A stretch of DNA of 64,000 nucleotides from Paractinoplanes abujensis (lineage in GTDB: Bacteria; Actinomycetota; Actinomycetes; Mycobacteriales; Micromonosporaceae): NCBI RefSeq assembly GCF_014204895.1, contig NZ_JACHMF010000001.1, forward strand, positions 124,001 to 188,000, read 5' to 3'. Numbering within the stretch: the first letter of the stretch is position 1; each line of letters begins with the position of its first letter. The position numbers were made by a program, and so were the translations under genes. Shown one piece after another: positions 40,401 through 41,783 of this stretch. Under the pieces are notes generated by a model. The model was not told where the DNA came from. It was given only the letters and a program-made list of their open reading frames with translations, and ran no database searches.

Positions 40401-41781
40401 GCGTGCGCCTCGGCCGGTGACGGGACGCTCGTGGACACCTCGAGGATCGGTGCTGGTGACCGGGGGCACGGGCGGGGTGGGTGCGATCACCGCTGGTTGG
40501 GTGGTCGAGCGTGGCGCCGGGCGGGTGGTGTTGACGAGCCGGTCGGGTCCGGCCGCCGGTGGGGTGGCCGAGGTGGCGGCGTCGATCGCGGCGGCCGGAG
40601 CCGCGGTGGAGGTAGTGGCGTGCGACATCGCCGACCGCGCCTCTGTCACAGGTTTGCTGGAGCGGATCGGTCCGGAGTTGTCGTCGGTGTTCCACGCGGC
40701 CGGTGTGGGTTTGCAGCGGCCGGTGGAGCAGGTGACCGCGGAGGACTTGGCGTATGTGCTGGCGGGTAAGGCCGGTGGTGCGGCGCTGCTCGATGAGCTC
40801 ACGGCTGATCGTCAGCTGGACGCGTTCGTTCTGTTCTCGTCGGGTGCTGGTACTTGGGGTAGTGGGGGGTTGAGTGCGTACGGGGCGGCGAACGCCTATC
40901 TGGACGCGCTGTGCGAGAACCGCCGGGCGCACGGCCGGGTGGCGACATCGATCGCCTGGGGCCTGTGGAGCGGTGTGGGTATGGCCGCCGGTAGTGGCGG
41001 GCAGCGACTGTCGGAGTTCGGAATGGAGGGCATCGACGCCGAGCGGGGCATGCGCGCCCTCGGTCAAATTCTGGACGCCGGCGAGGGAACGGTCGCGGTG
41101 GCCGGGTTCGACTGGGCCTCGTTTGTGCCGACGTACACGTTGCGGCGGCCGAGCCCGTTGCTGTCGGCGTTGCCTGAGGTCCGCGCGATCCTCGAGGCCG
41201 AGCAGCGGCCGGTGGAGGATCCCGCCGGGTCCGAGCTGGTGACCCGGTTGCGGGGTATGCCGCCGGCCGAGCAGCGGCAGGTGCTGACGGAGACCGTACG
41301 GGCGCATGCGGCGGCGGTGCTGGGTCACGACTCGGCCGAGGCGGTGCTTCCGCAGCGGGCGTTCAAGGACCTGGGCTTCGACTCGGTCGGTGCGGTGGAG
41401 CTGCGCAACCGCCTGTCGGCCGCGGTCGGGGTGCGGCTGCCGTCGTCACTGGTGTTCGACTACCCGAACGCGGCCGCTCTGGGCGAGTTCATCCGCGAGG
41501 AACTGGTCGGAAAGACCGTCGGCGCTCTGCCGCAAGGATCCGTCCTGGACGTCCTGGACCAGTTGGCCGTGGCCTTGGAGTCGATGCAGGACGTCGGTGA
41601 TGCGCGCCCGGACATCACCGAACGCATGCAGACCATGCTGTCCCGCTGGTTGCGCAGCGGTGGATCGGACGATGCCACCGCCCCCAGCGAGTCCGGCCGG
41701 GAAACCGTGGCCGGGCAGCTCGTCGATGCCTCCGCCGACGAGGTGCTCGACTTCATCAACAAGGAACTCGGAGGCGCGTGA
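10486..41781 (+). CDS. Giant type I PKS, seven KS-AT-KR-ACP modules (modules 1-7), all methylmalonyl-type
   Basis: This single 10,431-residue reading frame, about 1.1 MDa, has no stop or frameshift. Residues 1-36 form a charged helical N-terminal docking segment, so the protein accepts a chain from another subunit. Module KS domains start at 10597, 15013, 19381, 23833, 28204, 32701 and 37075. Every KS has the DTACSS cysteine plus EAHGTGT and NIGH histidines, so none is a loading KSQ. Every AT has GHSQG and YASH, predicting methylmalonyl-CoA. After each AT a KR follows directly; I found no HxxxGxxxxP DH motif and no ER. Odd modules carry a dimerization element and an A1-like KR, even modules an A2-like KR. 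The last about 85 residues form a C-terminal docking domain ending SADEVLDFINKEL, with no TE. Modules are numbered within this window only. Confidence 0.97.
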   Translation: MDAQAEEIIKALRGSLVENERLRRDIEGLRAVADGATEPVAIIGMACRFPGGVTTSEELWTLVDEGRDAIGPFPADRGWDVDAFYDPEPGKAGKSYVRDGGFLYDAAQFDPEFFRISPREALTMDPQQRLLLEITWEAIERAGIDPVALRGSRTGVFAGSMYHDYGVTSSDGSLVSGRVAYTLGLEGPAVTVDTACSSSLVALQWAAHALRTGECGLALAGGISIMATPETFIEFSEQRGLSPDGRCRSFAAAANGTGWAEGAGVLLLERLSDARRHGHPVLAVVRGSAVNQDGASNGLTAPSGPAQRRVIRDALAGARLTAADVDVVEAHGTGTTLGDPIEAQALLATYGQEHDEDRPLLLGSIKANIGHSQAAAGVAGIIKMVEAMRHGRVPRTLHIDAPTPQIDWAAGHVRLLTEAVPWPETGRPRRAAVSSFGVSGTNAHVILEEAPAGDEPAAAGTPGGVLPGVVPAPWVVSGRSVAALAGQAGRLREHVLARPGLAVGDVAWSLVTSRSSFDHRAVVLGTRHEELLSGLASLAAGRPAAGVITGEATSSATGSTVFVFPGQGSQWVGMGRELAEASPVFAARLAECGRALAPYVDWDLDDVLAGRHGFEAASVVQPALWAVMVSLAAVWQAAGVRPDAVVGHSQGEIAAAAVAGILSLDDAARVVALRSKALGALAGRGGMLSVAEPVGVVRERIAGFGDRLAVAAVNGPSATVVSGETEALRELQDACGDAVRTRLIPVDYASHGPQVEELRAEILAVLDGITPRAADIPMVSALTGEWLSGPEMDAGYWYASLREPVEFDRAVRVLAESGHGVFVEVSPHPVLIPVIEDQITVGSLRRDEGGAQRLLSSLAEAYVAGVEVDWRAVLGGGKTVALPTYAFQRRHFWPEARPTIAPETSAGDAAFWAAVEQGDVDTLAELLGVDATESALGALTDWRRRERADASVADWRYRVSWAPVTDTEAVLTGRWLVVGDDAGGIGSVLAERGAEVIEVADLPGIASIDTTGVTGVVSVLALSENADGLLATVKLLQAGVPAPVWVVTRGAATSPVQARVWGLGVVAGLELADRWGGLIDLPAVLDARAGARLVSVLAGNGEDQVAIRPEGMVGRRLVRAPRPATGRTWTPGGSVLITGGTSGAGAKTAGWIAERGAARVVLASRSGPAAAGAPELAAAMATAGAAVEVAACDIADRGAVTGLLDWINTSGPVLSSVFHAAGLAERRPIEEIEAADLDRLLAAKAGGAALLDELTADCDLDAFVLYSCGAGTWGSGGLAAYAAANASLDALCENRRARGVTATSIAWGLWGGVGLAAGRDGERLTEFGMESIDAERGMRALGQVLDAGEGTVVVAGIDWERFVPTFTLRRPSPLLSALPDARRVLASEAAAEESTEADTSAFVSRLRGLPADARRQTVTDLVRAQVAVVLGYRSAEDVIAHRAFRELGFDSVAAVELRNRLSAAVGLRLPSAIVFDHPTTVALADHLLGELLGSADATDNVRVVAAAGGEPIAIVGMGCRLPGDVSGPEQFWELLTTGADAVSAFPNDRGWGDPGGTYRREGGFVHDATDFDAAFFGINPREALAMDPQQRLLLETSWEAVERAGLAPSALHGSSTGVFIGTSGSGYENSLPADDRSLDGYRLTGSIPAVASGRISYVLGLTGPAVTVDTACSSALVALHQAVTALRGGECTMALAGGVAVMTSPGAFEEFTEQGGMAANGRCKPFSDDADGIVWGEGAGMVLLERLSDAQRNGHQVLAVIRGSAVNQDGASNGLSAPNGPSQRRVIRAALANAQLTAADVDAVEAHGTGTSLGDPIEAGALLATYGQDRPENRPLWLGSVKSNIGHLQTAAGVAGVIKMVLALQHGHLPRTLHADTPSSHVDWSAGNVQLLQQARDWPAGDRPRRAGVSAFGVSGTNVHVILEEAPAAAEVPVPASTPVLPGVPAWLVSGYSAAALADQAGRLREHVIARPELPVGDVAWSLATSRSVFEHRAVVLGGDLVAGLASVATGQPAPGVVSSQVAPGGIGRTVFVFPGQGSQWVGMGRELAESSPVFAARLAECGRALAPYVEWELDDVLAGRHGFEAADVVQPALWAVMVSLAAVWQAAGVQPDAVVGHSQGEIAAAAVAGILSLEDAAKVVALRSKALGALAGRGGMLSIAEPVGVVRERIAGFGDRLAVAAVNGPSATVVSGETEALRELQAACGDVVRTRLIPVDYASHGPQVEELRAEILAVLDGITPTEADIPMVSALTGEWLTGVEMDAGYWYASLREPVEFDRAVRVLAESGHGVFVEASPHPVLVPTIEDRVTVGSLRRDDGGAQRLLTSLAEAFVAGVGVDWRAVFGGGETVALPTYAFQRRRFWPESAVAGPAAWSVNDWRYRVMWQRMDTSGNTGPLTGTWLLVGDAPEASAVAEALTRHGADVVAVPGVEAAGSALAGAAGVVSLLALDETPDAEFPWVPSGTATTLDLVHALHAAASTAPLWLVTRGAVQTGADDRTTSPAQTAVWGLGRAVGLEHPEFWGGLIDLPAEFGARTAEQLIPVLAAGHYEDQVALRESGTLVRRLVRAEPRPTGRGPWSPRGTVLLTGGTGSVGGHVAEWLTERDTRRLVMASRSGPAATGAAALAASVASGGTAVDVVSCDLAVAEQVDGIVSWIGESGPDLSSVFHSATVASLARVEDTDRATLAAALGAKAAGAVHLDGATAGLDLDEFVLFSSISATWGSNDHGSYAAGNAFLDGFAEQRRGRGLPATSIAWGVWNSQDWAAVDASMDQAPGRVTPSRLLRQGMNFMNTGKALTALGEVLADDETFIAVADVEWDRFAPVFRAARPRPLLEMIPEAREDSVPPRPAGPAERGEYASQLAGVPVAERLRTVVDLVRSHATAVLGLESADEIPAERAFRDVGFDSLTAVELRNRLNTAAGVRLPSTAVFDYPHPTALAGLILTDLFGAGFAEPVVTVSVAAPSEPIAIVGMACRYPGGVRSPEELWDLLADGGDAISGFPADRGWDVEGLFDPDPDAEGSTYVTEGGFVTGVAEFDADFFGISPREALAMDPQQRLLLEISWEAIERAGIDPVSLKGSSTGVFVGGTMSDYITAVGGSPDTQAHVITGNALSVLSGRISYVLGLVGPAISVDTACSSSLVALHQAAQALRSGECSMALAGGVMVMADPSEFVGFSRLRALSSDGRCRAFGDGADGMGMAEGAGMVMLERLSDARRNGHEVLAVVRGSAVNQDGASNGLSAPNGPSQQRVIRAALANARLSAADVDVVEAHGTGTSLGDPIEAQALLATYGQERPAGDAPLWVGSIKSNIGHAQQAAGVAGVIKMVLALRHGRIPQTLYAETPSSHVDWSAGNVRLVQQARDWSAGDRTRRAGVSAFGISGTNAHVIIEEAPAAERAPASEQPEGLPVLAPRLPAWVLSGRSAAALVGQAGRLREHLVDRPQVTAVDVAWSLATTRSVFSHRAVVLGEDRLSGLASVASVRPAPGVTVGEIPPGGVGRTVFVFPGQGSQWVGMGRELAEASPVFAARLAECGAALAPYVDWDLDDVLAGRHGLEAADVVQPALWAVMVSLAAVWQAAGVRPDAVVGHSQGEIAAAAVAGILSLDDAAKIVALRSKALSALAGRGGMLSIAEPVGAVRERIAGFGDRLSIAAVNGPSATVVSGEPSALRELQAACGGAVRTRLIPVDYASHGPQVEELRAEILEVLAGVAPRLAVIPMVSALTGRWLTGVEMDAGYWFASLREPVEFDRAVQVLSQAGHGVFVEVSPHPVLIPVIEDQITVGTLRRDEGGAQRLLSSLAEAYVSGLPVDWPALLEPGKTVALPTYAFQRRHFWPEARPTTAPEVPAGEAAFWAAVEGGDPDELAATLNVDGGRLGDMLPMLADYRRRSQADASVADWRYRVTWAPVADSEAVLTGRWLVVGDDTEGIGSVLARRGAEVVRLADAAELTSAGTTDVAGVVSLLALAEEPADLLATVAVLRAGVPAPVWVVTRGAATSPVQARVWGLGVVAGLEFADRWGGLIDLPAVLDARAGARLVSVLAGNGEDQVAIRPEGMVGRRLVRAPRPATGRTWTPAGSVLVTGGTSGVGAITAGWLAERGAERVVLTSRSGPAAAGVAKSAAVIATAGTAVEVVAANIADRDATAGLLDWIDGSGPVLSSVFHAAGLAERRPIEEIEAADLDRLLAAKAGGAALLDELTAHRELDAFVLFSSGSGTWGSGGLGAYAAANASLDALCENRRGRGLAATSIAWGLWGGVGLAAGRDGERLTDFGMESIDAERGMRALGQILDAGEGTVAVAGFDWASFVPTYTLRRPSPFLSALPEVRAILAADAGVDVGLGGSELATRLRGMPPAEQRQVLTETVRAHAAAVLGHESVEAVLPQRAFKDLGFDSVGAVELRNRLSAAVGVRLPSTLVFDYPNAAALAEFIRGELVGTGAADSAVQVVAAAGGEPIAIVGMGCRYPGDVRGPEQFWELLTAGRDVITPFPVDRGWEAFEEEFGGSNQSYVREGGFVYDVADFDAGFFGINPREALAMDPQQRLLLETAWEAIERAGLAPSSLHGSATGVFIGASHSGYEASLPVEDKTLDGYRLTGSVSSVASGRISYVLGLTGPALTVDTACSSSLVALHQAVRALRGGECTMALAGGVAVMTSPGAFMEFAEQGGMGSSGRCKAFSDSADGIGWGEGAGMVLLERLSDAQRNGHQVLAVIRGSAVNQDGASNGLSAPNGPSQRRVIRAALANAQLTAADVDAVEAHGTGTSLGDPIEAGALLATYGRERREDRPLWLGSVKSNIGHLQTAAGVAGVIKMVLALQHGHLPRTLHADTPSSHVDWSAGNVKLLQEARDWPDTGQPRRAGVSAFGVSGTNVHVILEEAPAAVTAPVPVVEPVLPGLPAWLVSGHSGAALAGQAGRLREHVIARPDLDPADVAWSLATTRSVFEHRAVVLGEDLPTGLAAVATGQLASGVVAGQVPPGGVGRTVFVFPGQGSQWVGMGRELAGASPVFAVRLAECGRALAPYVDWELDDVLAGRHGFEAASVVQPALWAVMVSLAAVWQAAGVRPDAVVGHSQGEIAAAAVAGILSLEDAAKVVALRSRALGVLAGRGGMLSVAESVEAVRSRLSGFGDRLAVAAVNGPSATVVSGEPSALRELQAACGDVVRTRLIPVDYASHGPQVEELRAEILAVLDGITPGAADIPMVSALTGEWLSGPEMDAGYWYASLREPVEFDRAVRVLAESGHGVFVEVSPHPVLVPVIEDQVTIGTLRRDDGDGRRLLTSLAEAFVAGVSVDWSLILGGGETVALPTYAFQRRRFWPEVAAPPSRPLDDWRYRITWQPAGFTNHALSGTWVLVGDDPDATSIAEALTVHGADVLRVNDPDELNATMLTNASGVVSLLALDQTPDAEFPWVPRGTAATVDLVKAVHQAGLDVPVWLLTRGAVQTGAGEVTTSPAQTAVWGLGRAVGLERPGLWGGLIDLPVEFDARAGDDLVSVLAQNVEDQAALRPHGVFVRRLVHAQTRDTVVPWTPRGTVLLTGGTGSIGVSVGEWLAGRGAQRVVLTSRSGPSAPGVASLAASVAGGGSGVEVLSCDLGSPEQVAGMVNWIEDSGPGLSTVLHSANLPYLAWVENTEREGLAAALGAKALGAVHLDQATMGLDLDEFVLFSSISATWGSNDHGAYAAGNAFLDGFAEQRRGRGLPTTSIAWGVWNTRDWDAVDAAMEQGAGAVTPSRLRRQGMNFLRTDRALAALGEILAEDETFIAVADVEWDRFAPVFRAARPRPLLDTIPEAREEAEPAPATATAERGGYASELAAMPVAERLRTVIDLVRSHATAVLGLESAEEIPAERAFRDVGFDSLTAVELRNRLNTAAGVRLPSTVVFDHPSPKALAEEIITRLLGSDARQVTSVVVQAPTEPIAIVGMACRYPGGVRSPEELWDLLADGGDAISGFPADRGWDVEGLFDPDPDAEGSTYVTEGGFVTGVAEFDADFFGISPREALAMDPQQRLLLEISWEAIERAGIDPVSLKGSSTGVFVGGTMSDYITAVGGSPDTQAHVITGNALSVLSGRISYVLGLVGPAISVDTACSSSLVALHQAAQALRSGECSMALAGGVMVMADPSEFVGFSRLRALSSDGRCRAFGDGADGMGMAEGAGMVMLERLSDARRNGHEVLAVVRGSAVNQDGASNGLSAPNGPSQQRVIRAALANARLSAADVDVVEAHGTGTSLGDPIEAQALLATYGQERPAGDAPLWVGSIKSNIGHAQQAAGIAGVIKMVSALQHGVLPRTLHAETPSSHVDWSAGNVRLVQQARDWSAGDRTRRAGVSAFGISGTNAHVIIEEAPTAEPTPAEEPDGLPVLASDVPAWLLSGRSGTALADQADRLREHLIAQPDLRAGDVAWSLATTRSVFDHRAVVLGEDRLSGLASVATGRPAAGVVTGQVPPGGVGRTVFVFPGQGSQWVGMGRELAGASPVFAARLAECGRALAPYVDWELDDVLAGRHGFEAADVVQPALWAVMVSLAAVWQAAGVQPDAVVGHSQGEIAAAAVAGILSLDDAAKVVALRSKALGALAVRGGMLSIAEPVGVVRERIAGFGDRLAVAAVNGPSATVVSGETEALRELQAACGDAVRTRMIPVDYASHGPQVEELRAEILEVLAGVAPRLAVIPMVSALTGRWLTGVEMDAGYWFASLREPVEFDRAVRVLAESGHGVFVEVSPHPVLVPVIEDQITVGTLRRGEGGVQRLLSSLAEAFVAGMEVDWRAVLGGGATVALPTYAFQRRHFWPQPAETSAAAEASAGTPAEAGFWAAVEQGDADTLAQLLGVDSAEVALSALTDWRRRERADAAVADWRYRVSWAPIADSRAVLSGRWLVVGDDTEGIGSVLAERGAEVVGVSGVEQLAGIDGSGLAGVVSTTALNGGLSGGSDVVSAGVLATLDLLRTLDGVAPLWVLTRGGAAVDAAVDPVQAQVWGLGVVAGLELADRWGGLIDLPAVLDARAASRLVSVLAGNGEDQVAIRPAGMVGRRLERAPWPVTGRSWTPRGSVLVTGGTGGVGAITAGWVAERGAARVVLTSRSGPAADGVAGRAAAIAGTGAAVEVVACDIADRGAVAGLLDWIDTSGAALTSVFHAAGVGLQRPVGQVTAEDLAYVLSGKAGGATSLDELTVDRELDAFVLFSSGAGTWGSGGLSAYAAANAHLDALCESRRARGLAATSIVWGLWAGVGMAAGEGGDRLLDFGMEGIDAERGMRALGQILDAGEGTVAVAGFDWASFVPTYTLRRPSPLLSGLPEVRAILEAEQRPAEEPAGSELVTRLRGMSPGEQRQVLTESVRAHAAAVLGHESAEAVLPQRAFKDLGFDSVGAVELRNRLSAAVGVRLPSTLVFDYPNAAALAEFIRGELVGGATSDGAVQVVAAAGGEPIAIVGMGCRYPGDVRGPEQFWDLLTAGRDVITPFPADRGWEAFEEEFGGSGQSYVREGGFVYDVADFDPSFFGINPREALAMDPQQRLLLETAWEAIERAGLAPSALHGSATGVFIGASHSGYEASLPVEDKTLDGYRLTGSVSSVASGRISYVLGLTGPALTVDTACSSSLVALHQAVSALRGGECTMALAGGVAVMTSPGAFMEFAEQGGMASSGRCKAFSDSADGIGWGEGAGVLLLERLSDAQRNGHQVLAVIRGSAVNQDGASNGLSAPNGPSQRRVIRAALANAQLTAADVDAVEAHGTGTSLGDPIEAGALLATYGQDRPEDRPLWLGSVKSNIGHLQTAAGVAGVIKMVLALQHGHLPQTLHADTPSSHVDWSAGNVKLLQEARDWPDTGQPRRAGVSAFGVSGTNVHVILEEAPAAVTAPVAVVEPVLPGLPAWLVSGHSAAALAGQAGRLREHIIARPDLNAADVAWSLATTRSVFEHRAVVLGEDLPAGLASIATGQPAPGVVSGQVAPGGIGRTVFVFPGQGSQWVGMGRELADSSPVFAARLAECAAALAPYVEWELDDVLAGRHGFEAASVVQPALWAVMVSLAAVWQAAGVQPDAVVGHSQGEIAAAAVAGILSLDDAARVVTLRSRALSALAGRGGMMSVAEPVGAVRERIASFGDRLSVAAVNGPSATVVSGEPSALRELQDACGDAVRTRLIPVDYASHGPQVEELRAEILAVLDGITPGEADIPMVSALTGEWLAGPEMDAAYWYASLREPVEFDRAVHVLAGSGHGVFVEASPHPVLIPVIEDQITIGTLRRDDGGAQRLLTSFAEAFVAGVSVDWSLILGGGETVALPTYAFQRRRFWPELPEVASTSLDDWRYRITWQPAGISTGPLGGTWIVVGQDRDAVSIVEALTGHGAEVVRVAGAADVTAAVLAGAAGVVSLLALDETPDAEFPWVPRGTAATVDLVKAVQQSGVEVPVWLLTRSAVQTGADDRITSPAQTAVWGLGRAVGLERPGLWGGLIDLPATFHVHAGDGLVSVLAQNVEDQAALRPGGVFVRRLIRASHVVPASDWTPRGTVLLTGGTGSIGVSVGEWLAGRGAQRVVLTSRSGPSAPGVATLAASVATGGSGVEVLSCDLGSPEQVAGMVDWIEDSGPGLSTVLHSANLPYLAWVENTEREGLAAALGAKALGAVHLDQATMGLDLDEFVLFSSISATWGSNDHGAYAAGNAFLDGFAEQRRARGLPATSIAWGVWDTRDWAAVDAAMEQGAGAVTPSRLRKQGMNFLRTDRALAALGEILAEDETFIAVADVEWDRFAPVFRAARPRPLLDTIPEAREEAEPAPATATTERGGYASQLAAMPVAERLRTVIDLVRSHATAVLGFESAEEIPAERAFRDVGFDSLTAVELRKRLNTAAGVRLPSTAVFDHPSPAALAEQILTDLFGAGSAEPAVTVSVAAPSEPIAIVGMACRYPGGVRSPEELWNLLADGGDAISGFPTDRGWDAEGLFDPDPDAEGSTYVTEGGFVTGAAEFDADFFGISPREALAMDPQQRLLLETSWEAIERTGIDPASLKGAGVGVFVGAATSSYLDAAAADPDAEAHLITGNALSVLSGRISYALGLVGPAISVDTACSSSLVALHQAAQALRSGECSMALAGGVMVMADPMEFVGFSRMRALSSDGRCKAFGDGADGMGMAEGAGMVMLERLSDARRNGHEVLAVIRGSAVNQDGASNGLSAPNGPSQQRVIRAALANAQLSAADVDVVEAHGTGTSLGDPIEAQALLATYGQERPAGDAPLWIGSIKSNIGHAQQAAGVAGVIKMVLALRHGRIPQTLYAETPSSHVDWSAGNVRLVQQARDWSAGDRTRRAGVSAFGISGTNAHVIIEEAPAAEPMPADEPEGLPVLAPSLPVWMLSGRTAAALAGQAGRLREHVLARPDLDAAGVAWSLATTRSVFDHRAVVLGADPVLGLLSVATGRPAAGVITGEVPAGAGRTVFVFPGQGSQWVGMGRELAGASPVFAARLAECGRALAPYVDWELDDVLAGRHGFEAADVVQPALWAVMVSLAAVWQAAGVQPDAVVGHSQGEIAAAAVAGILSLEDAAKVVALRSKALGALAGRGGMLSVAEPVEAVRSRLSGFGDRLAVAAVNGPSSTVVSGETEALRELQDACGDAVRTRLIPVDYASHGPQVEELRAEILAALNGITPRAADIPMVSALTGEWLSGPEMDAGYWYASLREPVEFDRAVRVLAGSGHGVFVEVSPHPVLVPVIEDQITVGSLRRDEGGAQRLLASLAEAFVAGVVVDWRAVLGGGEKVALPTYAFQRRYFWPRPVERVVQAWSGSSVEAGFWAAVEQGDAGALAQLLGVDPSEIGVDALADWRRRERGDASVADWRYRVTWAAVADTEAVLTGRWLVVGDDTEGIGSVLAERGAEVIEVPDLSGIASIDTTGVTGVVSVLALTESPHPAYPVVPAGLPATVDLVRAGISAPLWVLTRGAVGTGPGDPVRSLAQAQVWGLGLVAGLELADRWGGLIDLPAVLDARAASRLVSVLAGNGEDQVAIRPAGIMGRRLERAPRPVTGRSWTPRGSVLVTGGTGGVGAITAGWVVERGAGRVVLTSRSGPAAGGVAEVAASIAAAGAAVEVVACDIADRASVTGLLERIGPELSSVFHAAGVGLQRPVEQVTAEDLAYVLAGKAGGAALLDELTADRQLDAFVLFSSGAGTWGSGGLSAYGAANAYLDALCENRRAHGRVATSIAWGLWSGVGMAAGSGGQRLSEFGMEGIDAERGMRALGQILDAGEGTVAVAGFDWASFVPTYTLRRPSPLLSALPEVRAILEAEQRPVEDPAGSELVTRLRGMPPAEQRQVLTETVRAHAAAVLGHDSAEAVLPQRAFKDLGFDSVGAVELRNRLSAAVGVRLPSSLVFDYPNAAALGEFIREELVGKTVGALPQGSVLDVLDQLAVALESMQDVGDARPDITERMQTMLSRWLRSGGSDDATAPSESGRETVAGQLVDASADEVLDFINKELGGA
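10597..14970 (+). other. PKS module 1: KS-AT-DE-KR-ACP
   Basis: The KS is clearly different from the other eleven (FRISPREALTMDPQQ, NIGHSQAAAG, LQWAAHALR) and GC3-rich. From about 12163 the AT matches its siblings closely (GHSQG at about 12424-12438, YASH at 12727-12738). The dimerization element (FWAAVEQGD, DWRRRERAD) lies at about 13210-13330. The KR is A1-like, with Trp eight before Tyr (codon 14326-14328) and no LDD. The catalytic Ser position (codon 14287-14289) is Cys, in YSCGAG. The ACP Ser codon is 14836-14838. Confidence 0.92.
15013..19335 (+). other. PKS module 2: KS-AT-KR-ACP, A2-like KR
   Basis: The KS has DTACSSALVAL rather than the usual CSSSL. The AT begins near 16573, with YASH at 17137-17148. 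No dimerization element: the AT linker runs straight into DWRYRVMW. The KR core starts near 18229 (TGGTGSVGG). WGSNDHGSY has Trp at -8 and His at -3 from Tyr, an A2 pattern. Its KR (HSATVASLARVED) is less like the other even modules. ACP Ser codon 19204-19206. Confidence 0.92.
19379..20442 (+). repeat. 1,064-bp KS repeat, copy 1 (module 3)
   Basis: Compared line by line, this stretch is identical to 28202-29265 (offset 8823). The copies diverge exactly at the codon after GCC GCG GGT. It covers most of the KS, including the active-site Cys and both His. It uses many T-ending codons compared with the flanks. Confidence 0.9.
19381..23790 (+). other. PKS module 3: KS-AT-DE-KR-ACP, A1-like KR
   Basis: Most of the KS (to 20442) is base-for-base the same as module 5. 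The AT starts near 20983. The dimerization element is the GGDPDELAATLNVDGG variant shared with module 9. The KR (core about 22708) has FSSGSGTWG and SGGLGAYAAAN, A1-like, with Ser, Tyr, Lys and Asn kept. The usual CDIADR cofactor segment reads AANIADR, so its conserved Asp is Asn. ACP Ser codon 23656-23658. Confidence 0.92.
23833..28160 (+). other. PKS module 4: KS-AT-KR-ACP, A2-like KR
   Basis: This KS is of the even-module type (CRYPGDVRGPEQFW, FGINPREALAMD, SGYEASLPVEDK). The AT starts near 25414. There is no dimerization element; DDWRYRITWQPAG follows the AT linker. The KR core is near 27058 (TGGTGSIG), with FSSISATWG and SNDHGAYAAGN, an A2 pattern. ACP Ser codon 28030-28032. Confidence 0.92.
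28202..29265 (+). repeat. 1,064-bp KS repeat, copy 2 (module 5)
   Basis: Identical partner of 19379-20442. Upstream ACP-KS linkers differ completely (SVAAPSEP in module 3, VVVQAPTEP in module 5), so the copied block begins at the KS itself. Confidence 0.9.
28204..32655 (+). other. PKS module 5: KS-AT-DE-KR-ACP, A1-like KR
   Basis: The KS duplicates that of module 3. The AT starts near 29803 and reads ALAVRGGM where the other ATs have ALAGRGGM or a close variant. The dimerization element is FWAAVEQGDADTLAQLLGVD. The KR core is near 31573 (TGGTGGVGAITAGW) with FSSGAGTWG and SGGLSAYAAAN, A1-like and catalytically complete. ACP Ser codon 32524-32526. Confidence 0.92.
32701..37030 (+). other. PKS module 6: KS-AT-KR-ACP, A2-like KR
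   Basis: Even-type KS. The AT starts near 34282. There is no dimerization element (ELPEVASTSLDDWRYR). The KR core is near 35925, with ISATWG and SNDHGAYAAGN, an A2 pattern. The ACP has VELRKRL where the siblings have VELRNRL, just after GFDSL (Ser codon 36898-36900). Confidence 0.92.
37075..41510 (+). other. PKS module 7: KS-AT-DE-KR-ACP, A1-like KR, last of its protein
   Basis: Odd-type KS whose first part is GC3-rich (SSYLDAAAADPDAEAH), while its 3' third resembles module 3 DNA. The AT starts near 38671. The dimerization element is FWAAVEQGDAGALAQLLGVD, shared with module 11. The KR core is near 40444, with FSSGAGTWG and SGGLSAYGAAN, A1-like. ACP Ser codon 41383-41385. The C-terminal docking domain follows at about 41520-41778. 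Confidence 0.92.
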
Positions 41782-41783
41782 TG
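41770..41783 (+). promoter_or_regulatory. Ribosome site and TGATG overlap between the two giant PKS genes
   Basis: GGAGG (41770-41774) lies six bases before ATG 41781-41783. The A of TGA (41779-41781) is also the A of ATG. The overlap indicates coupled translation of two partner subunits and fixes the start of the second PKS. Confidence 0.9.

Noticed and set aside
10486..41781. Possible loading module (KSQ or loading AT) at the start of the giant PKS
   Set aside because: KS1 has the catalytic Cys (DTACSSS) and a docking-type N-terminus, so it is an extension module.
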